Both the position numbers and the translations under genes were made by a program. Under the pieces are notes generated by a model. That model did not search any database and was not told where the DNA came from. It saw only the letters and a program-made list of their open reading frames with translations. Shown one piece after another: positions 12,501-24,249 of a DNA stretch of 64,000 nucleotides. This DNA is from Podocnemis expansa (lineage: Eukaryota > Chordata > Testudines > Podocnemididae). The stretch lies in assembly GCA_007922195.1 (NCBI GenBank), contig ML682003.1:1244719-1308718 (forward strand), given 5' to 3'. Each line of letters starts with the position of its first letter. Position 1 is the stretch's first letter.

Positions 12501-12680
12501 ATACAGCACTTTTCATCAGGTGCTCTCCAAGTGCTATACAAAGGAGGTCAGTGTTGTTTTCCCCATTTTCTAGGAGGGGAAAACTGAGGTCCAAGGTCAC
12601 CCACCAACCAGCAGCAGAATAGGGAACAGAATACAGGTCTCCTAAGCCCCAGGGCGATACTAGCTCACGCTGACTTCCTA
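12501..12680 (+). repeat. MIR-like SINE relic
   Basis: The text follows the MIR core and tail: CAAGTGCTATACAAAGG, TTTTCCCCATTTTCTAGG, GGAAAACTGAGGTCCAAGG, AACAGAATACAGGTCTCC. The hAT MITE just upstream inserted at its 5' edge. Confidence 0.65.
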
Positions 12681-12750
12681 CACGCTCCTCAAGCGCTCTG
12701 ATGAGGTTCCACACGTCCAAGCACCTTCCTCCTTCTCTCATATCATATAC

Positions 12751-13594
12751 CAGGCGTGGCCAGACTGCAGCTTGGGAGCCACATGTGGCTTCTCCATGAA
12801 AAAGTTAGGCTCATGGAGGAATTTGGCTTATACACAGGTCAGAGAGGGGAAAGCAGCCCCAGCCTAGGAGTTTTAAATCTCCTGCCCTAAGCATGCTCTG
12901 AGCATGCTCAGGGAGGGAGCCCCAGTCTGGCTGCCAGAGAGGCCACATTAGATGCTCAGCCCAAGCAGGGCTTAAAGCAAGGGGAGCAAGTCCCAGCCTT
13001 TCCCTAGCCGCCAGAGCAACCACATAAGGGGGTCCGGGGGTGGGGTTCAGCCCAGGGGCACCAGCTTCAGGGCCTGGGGGTTAGGGAGGGAGTTGGAACA
13101 GCAGGGGGAAAGTGGTGACGTGGTCAGGATGGCAGGGAGAAGTGTGGCATTGTCAGGAACAGTGGGGAGAAGTGCAGCATTGTCGGGAACAGTGGGGAGA
13201 AGTGTGGCATAGTCGAGGACAGCGGGGAGAAATGGTGGCAGATTTAGATTTTCTCATAGGGCCTAATGTGACTTACTTGTTAAAATAGAGTTGTGTTTTA
13301 CAAGTCTTCCTAAACATGATGTCGAATAATAAGAAACAAAAATACAAAGAAGAAAATAGATTGTGTACTGTATAGGCCCAGTTTTCATGGCAACCTTAAG
13401 TAACTATTAGATTCTGACATTAGTAGGATCAATATTTGCCCTCTTTTTACGATAAAATTAAAGTGTGCAATGAATTTTAAACTTAGTAATTTTGGAGTAG
13501 GTAAAATTATATGGCTATATGCGTCAGTGCAGCTCTTGAAGGTTTAACAATCAACTCGCGTGGCTCTTGAGTTCCATAAGTTTGGCCATGCCAG
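12751..13594 (-). mobile_element. hAT-type MITE, 'caggggtggccaaa' family, long copy 2
   Basis: This is a reversed and longer relative of 892-1436 and 58222-58632. The left end reads CAGGCGTGGCCAGACTGCAG and the right end TTTGGCCATGCCAG. The shared core is clear from TGAATTTTAAACTTAGTAAT near 13470. Extra GC-rich sequence and a 30-bp tandem array (about 13101-13237) make it twice the length of the copy at 58222. Flanks match poorly as a target duplication. It is non-coding. Confidence 0.75.
13101..13237. repeat. 30-bp minisatellite inside hAT copy 2
   Basis: About four and a half units of roughly 30 bp, each with a GGGGAGAAGTG core followed by GCATTGTC and GGAACAGT, with point differences between units. 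The related copy at 892 has a shorter CT-rich array at the matching place. Confidence 0.8.
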
Positions 13595-13918
13595 AGACAC
13601 ACCAGGAGGTGGGGATCTGTTTGTACCAGCATTGCAGATAGCAGACAACAGTCCCAAGGAGGTCACTGGGACCCTTTGCACTAGCACTGTATTCACTAAG
13701 CTATATTGGAAGCTAGTCAATTAACCCTCTTCCGCATCGCCACCACCTCCCATGTCCCAAATGAGAATGAAAGACAGTAAACGTACCAGATACTTGCAGC
13801 AGCAGCACAAGGGTATTCTGGCACACAGAATCATAGAATCATAGAATCATAGGGTTGGAAGGGACCCCACAAGGTCATCTAGTCCAACCCCCTGCCAAAA
13901 AAAGCAGGACCACTCCCA

Positions 13919-14905
13919 TTAGATCATCCCAGTCAGTGTTTTGTCCAGCTGGGACTTGAACACCTCCAGAGATGGAGATTCCACCACCTCCCTAGGCAGC
14001 TTATTCCAATGCTTCACCACTCGCCTAGTAAGGAAGTTTTTCCTAATATCCAGCCTGGACCGCCCCAGCTGTAACTTGAAGCCATTGCTTCTCGTTCTGC
14101 CCTCTGTTACTACCGAGAACAGTCGAGCTCCCTCCTCCTTGGAGCAACCCTTCAAGTAGTTGAAGGTTGCTATCAAATCCCCCCTCAGTCTTCTCTTCTG
14201 CAGGCTAAATAAGCCTAGTTCCTTCAGTCTTTCTTCATAGGGCTTGTGCTCCAGCCCTTTGATCATTTTGGTTGCCCTCCTCTGGACTCTCTCTAATTTG
14301 TCCATGTCCTTTTTGTAGTGGGGAGCCCAAAACTGGACACAGTATTCCAGATGTGGCCTCACTAGTGCAGAATAGAGGGGAATGATCACATCCCTTGATC
14401 TGCTGGTAACACTTCTTCTGATGCAGCCCAGTATGCCATTGGCCTTTTTGGCAGCAAGAGCACACTGCTGACTCATATCCAGCTTCCCATCCACCACGAC
14501 TCCCAGGTCCTTTTCTCCAGTGCTGCTATTTAGCTGATCACTCCCCAGCCTGTAGCAGTACATGGGGTTTTTTCGTCCCAAGTGCAGGATTTTACACTTA
14601 TCCTTGTTGAACCTCATGAGATTCCTCTTGGCCCACTGCTCCAGTTTGTCTAGGTCTCCCTGAATCCTGTCTCTGCCCTCTAGGGTGTCTACCGTTCCCC
14701 CCAGTTTGGTATCATCTGCAAACTTACTAAGTGTGCAATCTATCCCATCATCCAGATCATTAATGAAAACATTGAACAGAACTGCCCCAGGACCGACCCC
14801 TGGGGCACACCACTTGTTACTGCCTGCCAACTTGACATGGAGCCATTGATTCCTACACGCTGAAACCGTTGTTCTAGCCAGTTTTCTATCCACCTTACAG
14901 TCCAC
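13919..14905 (-). pseudogene. CR1 ORF2, reverse transcriptase C-terminal part
   Basis: This frame overlaps the upstream part in another frame and continues the same protein. Family resemblance starts at [13 protein letters not shown] (about residues 42-54), followed by [10 protein letters not shown] (61-70) with the catalytic Asp pair, then the thumb and C-terminal domain up to [14 protein letters not shown] at the end. The first 40 residues are out-of-frame translation. Compared with the usual family text, one base seems lost from the run GCCCCAGGACC near 14784. The frame then stays open to a normal stop. Confidence 0.9.
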
Positions 14906-16713
14906 GCATCTAACCCATACTTCCTTAATTTGCCAATGAGAATGCTGTGGGAAACCGTATCAAAAGCCTTGCTAAAGTCAAGGTATATCACATCAACGGC
15001 TCTTCCCGCATCCACAAATCCAGTCATCTCATCATAGAAGGCGATGAGGTTGGTCAGGCATGATTTACCCTTGGTGAATCCATGCTGACTGTTCCTGATT
15101 ACTCTATTTTCCTCCAAGTGTTTCAGGATGGATTCTTTGAGAAGCTGCTCCGTGATTTTTCCAGGGATTGAGGTGAGGCTGACAGGTCTGTAATTCCCAG
15201 GATCATCCTTTTTGCCTTTCTTGAAGATAGGTACTATATTTGCTTTTTTCCAGTCCTCTGGCACCTCCCCCGTTCGCCACGAGTTTTCAAAGATAATGGC
15301 CAACGGTACTGCTATCTCATCAGCCAGCTCCCTCAGCACCCTCGGATGCAGTTCATCCGGCCCCATGGACTTGTGCACATCTAGTTTCTTTAAGCAGTCC
15401 CTAACCTGACCTTCTGTCACCAAGGGCCTCTCTTCTTCTCCCCAGTCCCCCGTACCTAGTGTAGTGGGCTGGGAGCTGACCTTGCTTGTGAAAACTGAAC
15501 TAAAAAAAGCATTGAGCACTTCAGCTTTTTCCTCATCCTCTGTCACGAGGATGCCTGCCCCATTCAGTAAGGGACCTACACCATCCCTGATCCTCTTCTT
15601 GTTATTGATATACTTGTAGAACCCCTTCCTGTTATCCTTCACATCCCTTGCTAGTCGCAACTCCATTTGTCCTTTGGCCTTTCTGATTTTATCCCTGCAG
15701 TCCCGAGCAATGTCTTTATATGCCTCCTTAGTCATCTGTCCTAGCTTCCACTTCCTGTAAGCTTCCTTTTTATGCTTCAGCTCAGTGCAGAGCTCTCTGT
15801 TAAGCCACAGTGGGCGCCTTCCACATTTGCTGTGCTTTCTCCTTATCGGAATTGTATCTTCCTGTGCCCTTAGCAGGGTTTCTTTAAAATGCACCCAACT
15901 CTCTTGGACACCTTTCCCCTTCAGATCAGCCTCCCAAGGGATCCTGCCCATCAGTTCCCTGAGGGAGACAAAATCTGCTCTTTTGAAGTCCAGGGTCTGT
16001 GTTTTGCTTCTTTCCTTCTTTCCTTTAATCATCAACTTGAACTCAATCATTTCATGGTCACTGCTACCCAGGCTGCCATTGACCTCTACTTCCCTGATAA
16101 ATTCTTCTCTATTTGTGAGCAGCAGATCGAGAGGTGCAAGGCCCCTCGTTGGTTGCTCCAGCATTTGTACCAGGAAGTTGTCCTCAACACTCTCCAGAAA
16201 CTTCCTGGATTGCCTGTGCACTGCTGTATTGGCCTCCCAGCAGATGTCAGGGTAATTGAAGTCCCCCATGAGAACCAGGGCCTGTGCTCTAGAAACTTCT
16301 GTCAGTTGTACACAGAATGCCTCATCCACCTCCTCCTTCTGATCTGGTGGTCTGTAGCAGACACCTACCACAACATCCCCCTTGTTGCTCTCCCCTCTAA
16401 ACTTAACCCACAGACTTTCAACTGGCTTGTTTCCACTTTCATAATGAAGCTCTGAGCAGTCATAGAGCTCCTTTACATATAGTGCTACTCCTCCCCCTTT
16501 CCTTCCCTGCCTGTCCTTTCTAAACAGTCTATACCCATCTATTGCAGAGCTCCAGTCATGCAAACTGTTCCACATGTACTGGCCGAGCTGCTGAGGGATG
16601 CGTTTTACCTCCAGTGCTGGAGAGAGAGTCTCCCTCAGCAAAACACATCTGCGCTCTTGTGCCCCCTCTGTTGCTTCTTGCAGATATACTACTTCCCAGA
16701 GCTGAGATATCAA
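14740..16713 (-). pseudogene. CR1 ORF2, endonuclease and reverse transcriptase N-terminal part
   Basis: The frame is 657 codons. In CR1 elements ORF2 makes an apurinic-type endonuclease plus a reverse transcriptase that copies LINE RNA at a nicked target. Visible blocks are [10 protein letters not shown] (about 73-82), GDFN (150-153) and SSDH (217-220), which are endonuclease motifs. [13 protein letters not shown] and [14 protein letters not shown] belong to the polymerase, followed by [10 protein letters not shown] (577-586), with the first catalytic Asp, and GVPQGSVLG near 641. After that the frame leaves the family and stops. The N-terminal endonuclease blocks with the active-site Asn and Glu are missing: before about residue 47 the sequence is unlike the family. 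The true start codon cannot be set; the coordinate is simply the first Met. Confidence 0.9.
14780..14790 (-). other. Inferred 1-bp deletion (frameshift) in CR1 ORF2
   Basis: On the plus strand ACTGCCCCAGGACC stands where the family has a second G before the C run. Translation switches frame exactly here, between the VPQGSVLG block and the VLFNVFIND block. Confidence 0.7.
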
Positions 16714-17893
16714 AATTTAAAAACATCCTCATTCAAGTTTAAGCCACATTAATTTCGAGCTCTGCCAGAAACAGCAGGAAGGCTAAAATAACATCGCCCA
16801 AATGGGAAAACGAGACATCCAAGCTGGTGAAGAACTACGTGGCATTTTCCAGCTTCCAGATGGTTATTTCAAAGAAAGAAGAGAGAAAATATTTTAAAAA
16901 GAGACACAAGTTAGACAGCTCATGGGCTTGGCAGCATCTCCATAAAGACCAGAGAGGATTGGGACACTGAAGACAGGTCCTATCAAAGTAGAACTTCAAG
17001 TGCACTGAATCAACATTACACACAGGATTTGCTTGTTAGGAATGGCCCCATAATTCTTCCTGGCGGGATGGCAATTAATTTATTTAACTGCAATTATGCA
17101 CACAGAGAAGCACATTGTGGGAAATAAGCATAGCGCAAGGAAACTAGCAACACACAATTCAGCCATTTGGTGGCATCAAAATTTTAATAAAAAATCCCAA
17201 GCAGTATTATAAACATGTACCCAAACAACCATTGTGTTTGGAAATATTGTCTAGTCCCAAAAAGAGTGAACCCAGCTCTAGGGATGTAACAGGGATGAGA
17301 GAGGAATAGGTCTGCTAGCAAAAGCTGTGTGCTAAGAAGTTTAGGGGCTGCCGTAGAGCTGCTGTGCAATTTTGGGCAAAAAACTTCCTTCTTCCTCAGC
17401 TGTCCAGTTGAGAAAAGACAAATTCTGATAGCTATCCCACCAGCAGTGAATACTAGCAGTTTGAGGCACAAACACACACAAAGATCAGAGGCTCTTGAGA
17501 AAAAAGATCAAACAACTGAAAGAAAAATCCCCACAGGATAAGATTTAGCATGAACCTCATTGGGACAAAGTTGGAGGCAGAGCATGGACTTTACCTCTAA
17601 ATTTTCTACATCTATTTTAGCAGGCTTAGGGAGAGGACAATATTTTGAGCCTGAAACAGTAAATATGAACTCTGGACCAGCATGTTTCAGTGTGAAAGAG
17701 GAAAGAGCAACTAGTACTCAACCTAGAAGAGACCGATTTCATTGGCAACACATCCACGTTGAGAGGAAAATCACCCCCGAAGTCTATCAGCCATGTAAGC
17801 ATAGCAGAATACCACTGAAGAAAGCCATGCATCCCACCACAAAGCCATCTGATGCTCCACTGGTTTTATCCAAAGCCTCTCAGCATCAATTCC
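16714..17893. other. Unassigned sequence
   Basis: No gene is recognised. The minus-strand frame at 17184-17477 and the plus-strand frame at 17560-17904 have no family resemblance and no supporting splice context. Confidence 0.45.
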
Positions 17894-18128
17894 AGGTTGG
17901 GTAAGACAAAGGAGTCGTCCTGTAGCGCATTTAAAGACTAACAAATTTATTTATTGCATGACCTGTCATAGGAGAAAATCCCACTTTATCAGATGCTTTG
18001 ATGAAGTGGGATTTTCTCCCATGAAAACTCAGGTGATAAATAAATTTGTTAGTCTTTAAAAGTGCCACAGGACTCCTCCTTTGTTTTTCTGAACTAGACT
18101 AACACGGATACCCCTCCGGAGGTTGAGT
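17894..18128 (-). mobile_element. Fold-back retroelement copy C
   Basis: The body at 17903-18119 is on the minus strand with the head at the right (GAACTAGACTAACACGG, then ATACCCCTCC). Arms of about 85 bp run from the AGGAGTC region through GACTAACAAATTTATTTAT to AAATCCCACTT and are mirrored around about 17997. A 9-bp target duplication with one mismatch flanks it (17894-17902, 18120-18128). Confidence 0.88.
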
Positions 18129-18715
18129 TGGATCAACTGTATAGTGAGCTAAAAACACAGGTAAATCAGGTAGATCCAAAGGGATCCCATCTCCTCAGAT
18201 TTAGCTATATTCAGAATCCCTGCCCCACAAGACATCTGTCTCTATTTGCGGCTGTTAGTTTTGCCCTGAAGGGTGTTTTAAACAGGTAAACATGCCAGCA
18301 GGTGTTATCTCAGACCATATGCTCCTCAGGTTCATGCTAGTCCGGGTGGTCCACCCAGCAAAGCTAGGAGCAAAATCAGAGCCATGTAAGCTAAGAAGAC
18401 CCACAGGCTTTGAGCAACTCCCCTCCCCACTCTGCACAAGATCCCACAACTTCCCGCGAGCGACCATTCCTTATTTCCTTCACCCGCTCAGGGGATGGCT
18501 ATGCCTTGCATATCAGTTCCTCCGCAACACATGCACCACACAGGCCCAGTGCAAGCAGCAATTACCAGAATATGCTCAGATGCCATGGAAACGGGCACAA
18601 CAGGACATGTATACAAGCCTCTCAGGGCACATGAGACTGCACACCACTGTAGTCTGTGCAGACAGGCTGTGACGTTTATCAGCAGCCGATTGTAGGCAAC
18701 CCACAAACTAAAACG
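18129..18715. other. Unassigned sequence
   Basis: Several overlapping frames of 66-126 codons on both strands cover the same bases (18255-18706). They lack family resemblance and cannot all be real; none is called. Confidence 0.45.
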
Positions 18716-18960
18716 ATTAACAGAATCTAAAGGCAGGAAGGACCATTGCTCTCACCAACTCGGACCTCCTGCATAAAGCAGACCAAGGGATTCCCCCCTG
18801 TCTCCCTGCAGCAGACCTGTAACTTCTGGTCAAGCTGCAATATATTTATTTAAAGACTCTAAATGACAGCAACTTCAGTAGATCCCTAGGCAAACTGTTC
18901 CAATGGTCAATTCCCTCCCCCGGCAGAAGTCCGCAACATTAAATACAATGTCCTCATGTG
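18716..18960 (-). mobile_element. CR1-group LINE 3' end relic
   Basis: The plus strand shows the inverted tail ACAGAATCTAAAGGCAGGAAGG followed by CTCGGACCTCCTGCATAAAG, and further on TAGGCAAACTGTTCCAATGG. This matches CR1-group 3' ends in reverse. It is strongly diverged and has no coding frame. Confidence 0.6.
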
Positions 18961-20696
18961 CAGAGCAAGTGCAAAGGGGTTCGTTAACAACTCTTCAAGG
19001 CCACATTCGAGCATGACCTACTTTTCCAGTCCTCCACCTGCAAAGGAAATTTTATATCAAAACAAGTCAGTACTGGAGAATTATTGATCCGGGGGAGAGG
19101 CTGCCACAGGGAAATTTGATTTCAGATGCAGCTAGTTGCATAACAAAAGGGAAAGTGATTTGTAAATTGACAATTTCTCTTGCAGGCGTAAGCAGTGATC
19201 GGAGGCTTTAAAACACTAGCTTTGCACACTTGCTATTTTAGGCAAAAACTCTTGCTAAGAGAAGAGCCCTGAAGGGTGAAATTCTTTTTCCACAAGGGAG
19301 GGACAACATCACTGCAAGCTTCTTTACACCACACCACCACCCTGGAGAGACCAGGGAGCTGAAATCTTCATGCCCATTGGTATTCCTATATAATAATGCC
19401 ACTTCCCTGATATTGATGCTAGAGTCTGTCTAGAGCTCCCATGATCTTGCTGTGAAGTTGCAGAAAACAGAACTGCACCTACAAACTGAGTAAGAGTCCT
19501 GAATAAACCCAACCCAAAAACTAACCCAACTCTGCGGACACTTCCCAAGGAACAATGAAAGACAGGAGTCAAACCAAGAGCTTAAAAGCCATGTGATTGG
19601 TAAGTCATAAAGTGACTAACTAATTTACATTCAAGTTAAGCCTATATTCAGCTTGCAAAAATAGCCATTCAAATACCTTCTCTCCCTCCTGTCAGCACTG
19701 GAGTTACGAGATCTATAGCCGAAACACACAGTGACTTAACGAAAAAGGCAACTAAGTAGATCAGTTGCTGCCTCCTACAACTTGAAGTGAAGGAATTCTG
19801 GAAGCAATGGAGAACAAAACAATGATTGTAGGAAAAGTTGTGAACCTACTGAATGGATCTTTGCTTGTGCTCACTCAGCCAAAAATAAAGCTATTCAGTT
19901 GCGAAATCTGCTGGTAAAGCAGATGACAAGTCCCCAGGGAAGTAACTTTAGCATTCACACACGCCCCCGTTCCAGGACAGTGGTTTGAACACACAAGGGC
20001 TGCCCAAATACACCCAGGTTGCAAGGCATGGAATTGGCAGATGCAACAACAGATCTGCAATGCTTCAGAACATAAACCGTGGCATCTCTTAGAGCAGTTT
20101 GCATACAAGTTTCCACTTCACAGCACAATTCAGCCCAGTGGCAGAACTTTTCACCCACTGTTAACCCACGAAATCTATATTGGACTGACCTGACTTTCAG
20201 AGGTGTGATGCACCTGCGGCTCCCACTGACTTGAGGTGTCCAGTTTCAAACAACCAACTTTCAAAACTTTGGCATATGGACATACATTACCAATGAAATG
20301 CAGCTATCTCTGGGGTGGAAGGGATCAGGCAGCTAGCAACCAACACATTACATTAAAATAATAAAAAAAACACACACACCACACCACATTTGGAGATGCA
20401 CCTGGAACACATCCCTCAAAAGTACACCCTCTGGGACAAGACTGAGATGCATTCTGAACAAGGCTCTTCTCCATTTGGGGGCAGATTAAGACAGGATCTG
20501 TGAGATTCATGCCCTAGAGACACGACCCCAGGAGGATCAACAAGCAAGAGTGTAGTGTTTCACCAACTCCTGCTAGCTAGTGACCAGTGGACTGAGTTGT
20601 GACACATCAGGTGGTGGGAAGAGCAAGGAAGCAGGTGTCAGAGGGAGACAAGCATGGATGAGAATCTGGTCAGACTTGGTAAACTTTTTTTTTAAT
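18961..20696. other. Unassigned sequence
   Basis: No gene, RNA or repeat family is recognised. Short frames such as 19324-19572 (minus) look like chance. Confidence 0.45.
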
Positions 20697-20719
20697 TATG
20701 ATTATTATTATTATTATTC
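20697..20719. repeat. (ATT)n microsatellite
   Basis: A short run of about six ATT units in an AT-rich context. Confidence 0.9.
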
Positions 20720-22680
20720 AAGTTAGCTAACATGATTTGAAATGCCACTTAATACAGACATAGCTTAACCCCTTTAAAGTAACATTAGGTCTTGGAGCCT
20801 GTGGGGAGCCTAGAAGGGAACACAATGTCTGCCTAGAGAGACCTTGGAGCCTAATATTTTGGTGGTCCACGGCCCCATTTTGCAAACCCTGAGCCCAAGA
20901 TAGCATACAGTGTGTCTAAACGCGTGTAACAAAGATGTAGAAACAATTCACCCTATATGACCAAATATGCAAGATGTTCATGAGTGTGCAATCAGAGTCC
21001 AAGGTTCCCCCCCAACACACACGCACATGCACGCACACACCTCTCTTCAGTCATAGGCAAGCCCCTTCCTCCTTACCTTCTTTTGAAAACAAGGACTTGC
21101 AGAGTTGCTTTCTATTCCGTTCTCCCCAGGAAACAAGAGTCCTGTACAATCTGGAACGAAAGACAGAGACTGCTGAGAAGCTAGGGTGGGGGGAACCAGC
21201 CATGTTCCCTGCCATCAGAGACAGACACCTTCACAGCCGCTCAATGCCTCTGACTTCCAGTTGTCACTAACAGCTCATGTACTTTGTGCTACAGTTCATT
21301 AATGAGCACAAAAGCTAACACCACTTATCGCATACACCACACTTGGCACACATCGATCAGCACTTCAGAGAGGTAAGGGAGGACTATCACTCTAAAGATC
21401 AGGACACAAACACAGAGGAAGGAAGGGAATTAAAAACCTTCCAGATTACCAGGTGTATTTATGTATTGGAGGGTGTGGGGCACAACTCATGGGACTTCCA
21501 GGCTCCCACCAATACTTTTTAAGAAGCAGCCTGTTCTCTTTAGGCCCTCGATCCTGCCAGCTGTTGAGTATGCTGGCCTCAGTGCTGCACTGTTGAACAT
21601 GCGTAGTTTGAAGTCAGGACTTGACAAACCCCAGGCACCAGGTCGCCATGGCACCCAGGGTTTTTAACCTGGCGCCTATCTCCACTGAGGAAATGCAATG
21701 GAGGAGCATTCTCTTGCAACTAAAAATAAGACTGCCAGTGCCTAGCTGGGAGCCAATTTTGTCAAGCCCCGCTTTAAGCATGTGCATCATCCCACTGGAT
21801 CATGCTCCTGCTGTTTCCTGCTGTAAATACAAGCTAGTTTCCAATGATTTTTGGTTAGATCCACTGGACAGCACCTTACCAAGACTTCAGTCCTTTCTCA
21901 TCCAAACAATGGCATCTCCAATATCACAACATCCCTAATATCCTGCTGGGGTCCCACTAGAGAAGGACACACACTTGTCAACCCCTTGGAAAGCCTTCCA
22001 CCAGATTCTGTTGGGGCCTCATGTCAGCTAGGTACTGACTACCTGCTGCAAGAAGCCACAGAATGATGCAACCTCACACTGATAATGCATTTATCCCCAA
22101 ACACATGGGCCACAGGAGTTTACCTTTCGCATCAGCAAATGGAGAATCTGTACCATGACGAGCTCCCATGCAATAGCCATTATGTTTATTTGTAATGGAT
22201 TTAACTGGGGAATAAAAGACTACAGCCACTGACCATCAATCTATTATAAGAAATGTTCATGAAAAATCTTAAGGTGACAACTATCCCAAATCCTATGTTG
22301 GATTAATAATAAATAGCTCCTTTACTCAACTCAAATCCACAGCATAAATGCCTAGTTTTGTTCTTTCTTTGGTGATTCTGGTCTGTACTGTATACTGAAC
22401 ATCCTTAACAAGCCCAAGGCTCTTTCCATTTTAAATTTAATACCACACTAGCTTATATTTATATAAACTCGCACACGCATTTAAAGATCTGTAAAAGCCT
22501 GAACTATGTAAGTTCCCTAGCAGATGTTATTCAGCTAAAACTCCCATTATTATGTTATTAATATCTGTATCACAGCACTGCTTAGAAGCCCTAACTGAGA
22601 TCAGAACAAACTGCACTGGTGTTTGTAAACACATAGTAAGCGGCAATCTGTGCCCCAATAAAATCACAGTTTCTAAACTA
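20720..22680. other. Unassigned sequence
   Basis: No gene is recognised. A (CA)-rich patch lies at about 21017-21043. A phrase near 20859 (GGTGGTCCACGGCCCC) could be a hAT end, but no partner end was found. Confidence 0.4.
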
Positions 22681-23060
22681 CAAAACAGAAAAAAAGTGGA
22701 AAGGGAAACAGAGCTAAAGCCAGGGAAAGTTAAAGGATCTGTCCAAAGTCACATGCTAAGTATAGTCAGGAAACAAAACTTGGGTCCCTCTAGTCTCACT
22801 TCATTATCCCATCCGCTACCACAGTCTCTCGCCCTGTCACCAGTACCGTGTGAGTGGAGGCAGAATTGCAGTCTATTCACGAAGAGCATAAGAGGTGGGG
22901 TAGATGGACCTGGTTCAAAGTTTTGAAATGTTCAAAAATTTGACAGAAAAGTGTTCAGCCAGCTCTAACCAGGAAGTACAATTTTCTCCCTTTTACAAAT
23001 GGAGAAAGTGAGGTATATTTCCCATAGTTGTACAGTGAATCAGATGTGTGTGGACTCCTG
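22681..23060 (+). repeat. MIR-like SINE relics
   Basis: The stretch AAAGTTAAAGGATCTGTCC, AAAGTCACATGCTAAG and ACAAAACTTGGGTCCCTC follows the MIR tail. A second piece at about 22990-23045 (CCTTTTACAAATGGAGAAAG) matches the MIR core. Between them, TGTTCAGCCAGCTCTAACC at about 22954 looks like the end of an AT-rich MITE. Confidence 0.5.
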
Positions 23061-23369
23061 AGCTGGCCAAGACAAGCCACTGTGATTTTTGATACTTGGG
23101 ATAACACTGGGAGTGCTCTGATTAATCAGCCATAAATTACAGCCCTAAATTACTGGCTCTTATGGACCATTTCAGTATCACCTGGGTGCTCAGAGAGAAT
23201 TTGACACCTGGATTTAACCCAGAGACAACTGGAATGTGTGGCTTGGTCAACAAGACAGATCTAACGCTCCATAAATGATGTAGATATACATCAGTTCTCC
23301 AACATCCATCTGTTATCACTCCACATCCATCATACTCATACCAGCCTCTTTTGCCAAGCATCTCAAGGA

Positions 23370-23790
23370 GAGAGGGTAAGGATTTTTTTCAATGAAACAT
23401 TTTTCACCAAAAAATGAATATTTCAATTAAATATTTTTCACCAAAAATATACCAAAAAATACCAACACAGTTGGTGAAATAGAGCCAGTTTTGATAAGGC
23501 TTCTAACTCAAAATATTTTCGCAAAAAACATTTAAAGTTCTCGCAATGCCCTGAATCAATGTTTTCAAAATGAAAGGTGGTTTTCTTGAACTCAAGATGA
23601 CCTTTTGTTGGAAAATGGCACTAAATTTAGAGTTAAAAAGGTTAAGGAAGAAAGTGAAATTGAAACAAACTCTTCTGATTGACCCAAAATTTTTGAAATT
23701 TTGGCCTCCGCCCCCCCGCCCCCAAAAATTCTCATAGGACAAGAAAGCCATTTTTCATCCCATCCTAATCCTAGGCACCTTTTTCCTGCC
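23370..23790. repeat. AT-rich self-complementary repeat, family unresolved
   Basis: The stretch is rich in AATATTT, TTTTCACCAAAAA and AAATTTTTGAAATTTT motifs that pair with one another. It resembles the AT-rich TIR elements that end in CCAGCTCTA in reptile genomes. I could not find clean termini. An open frame at 23503-23792 (minus) is a by-product of composition. Confidence 0.4.
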
Positions 23791-24249
23791 AAATTTTCAT
23801 TGCTGTCTCTTCGGACATTAGATTAAGTATGAGGAACCATAGCAAAGGATTCCTGACATCTAAACCTGGGTCTGCCACTTGCCTGACTGCTCTATCCCAA
23901 AGGAGTAAACCAAGGTGGTGAAATCTGACTAGGAGATAGATGGCAGACACCTTGATTTTTACCTAAAGCCCAAGAAAGCAGATTAAAATTGATTGTCAAA
24001 TGCAATATAGGAATTCGCCTTTTGATCCCATTTATTGTAGGATATCATACAGGAAGCAAAATTGCAAAGATATTCTCATTGAGCGGAAAAGCTTCAGGAG
24101 TCTACCCAAGAAGCCCAAACCCTCACCTAGCCAGTAGTCAGAACTCACCAAGCTCTGCAGAAACAAGAAAAATCCAAGACCTTGATTTGTTCATTAGGAC
24201 TCTAAGAAACATCAAAGCGTGCTGAAGGCTGGCAGCACTCCACTCACAA
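23791..24249. other. Unassigned sequence before the L2 relic
   Basis: No feature is recognised; it may be the leading part of the LINE relic that follows. Confidence 0.35.

Larger units (their letters stand above)
13828..16713 (-). mobile_element. CR1 LINE, near full-length
   Basis: The element reads on the minus strand. Its 3' end at 13828-13860 is the CR1 hallmark: three tandem copies of AGAATCAT next to GGTTGGAAGGGACC on the plus strand. The body is one ORF2 broken once. The 5' limit is set by loss of family resemblance near 16713 and has no target duplication. It is longer and far better preserved than the other LINE pieces in the window, which suggests it is the youngest CR1 here. Confidence 0.9.

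Noticed and set aside
15785..16455. Plus-strand frames of 156 and 188 codons opposite CR1 ORF2
   Set aside because: They are antisense shadows of a well supported LINE reading frame.
20859..20890. Possible hAT end (GGTGGTCCACGGCCCC)
   Set aside because: No matching opposite end or 8-bp duplication was found within a plausible distance.
23370..23790. AT-rich stretch as a scaffold attachment region or origin
   Set aside because: The sequence alone gives no specific support; a decayed AT-rich MITE explains the self-complementary motifs more simply.
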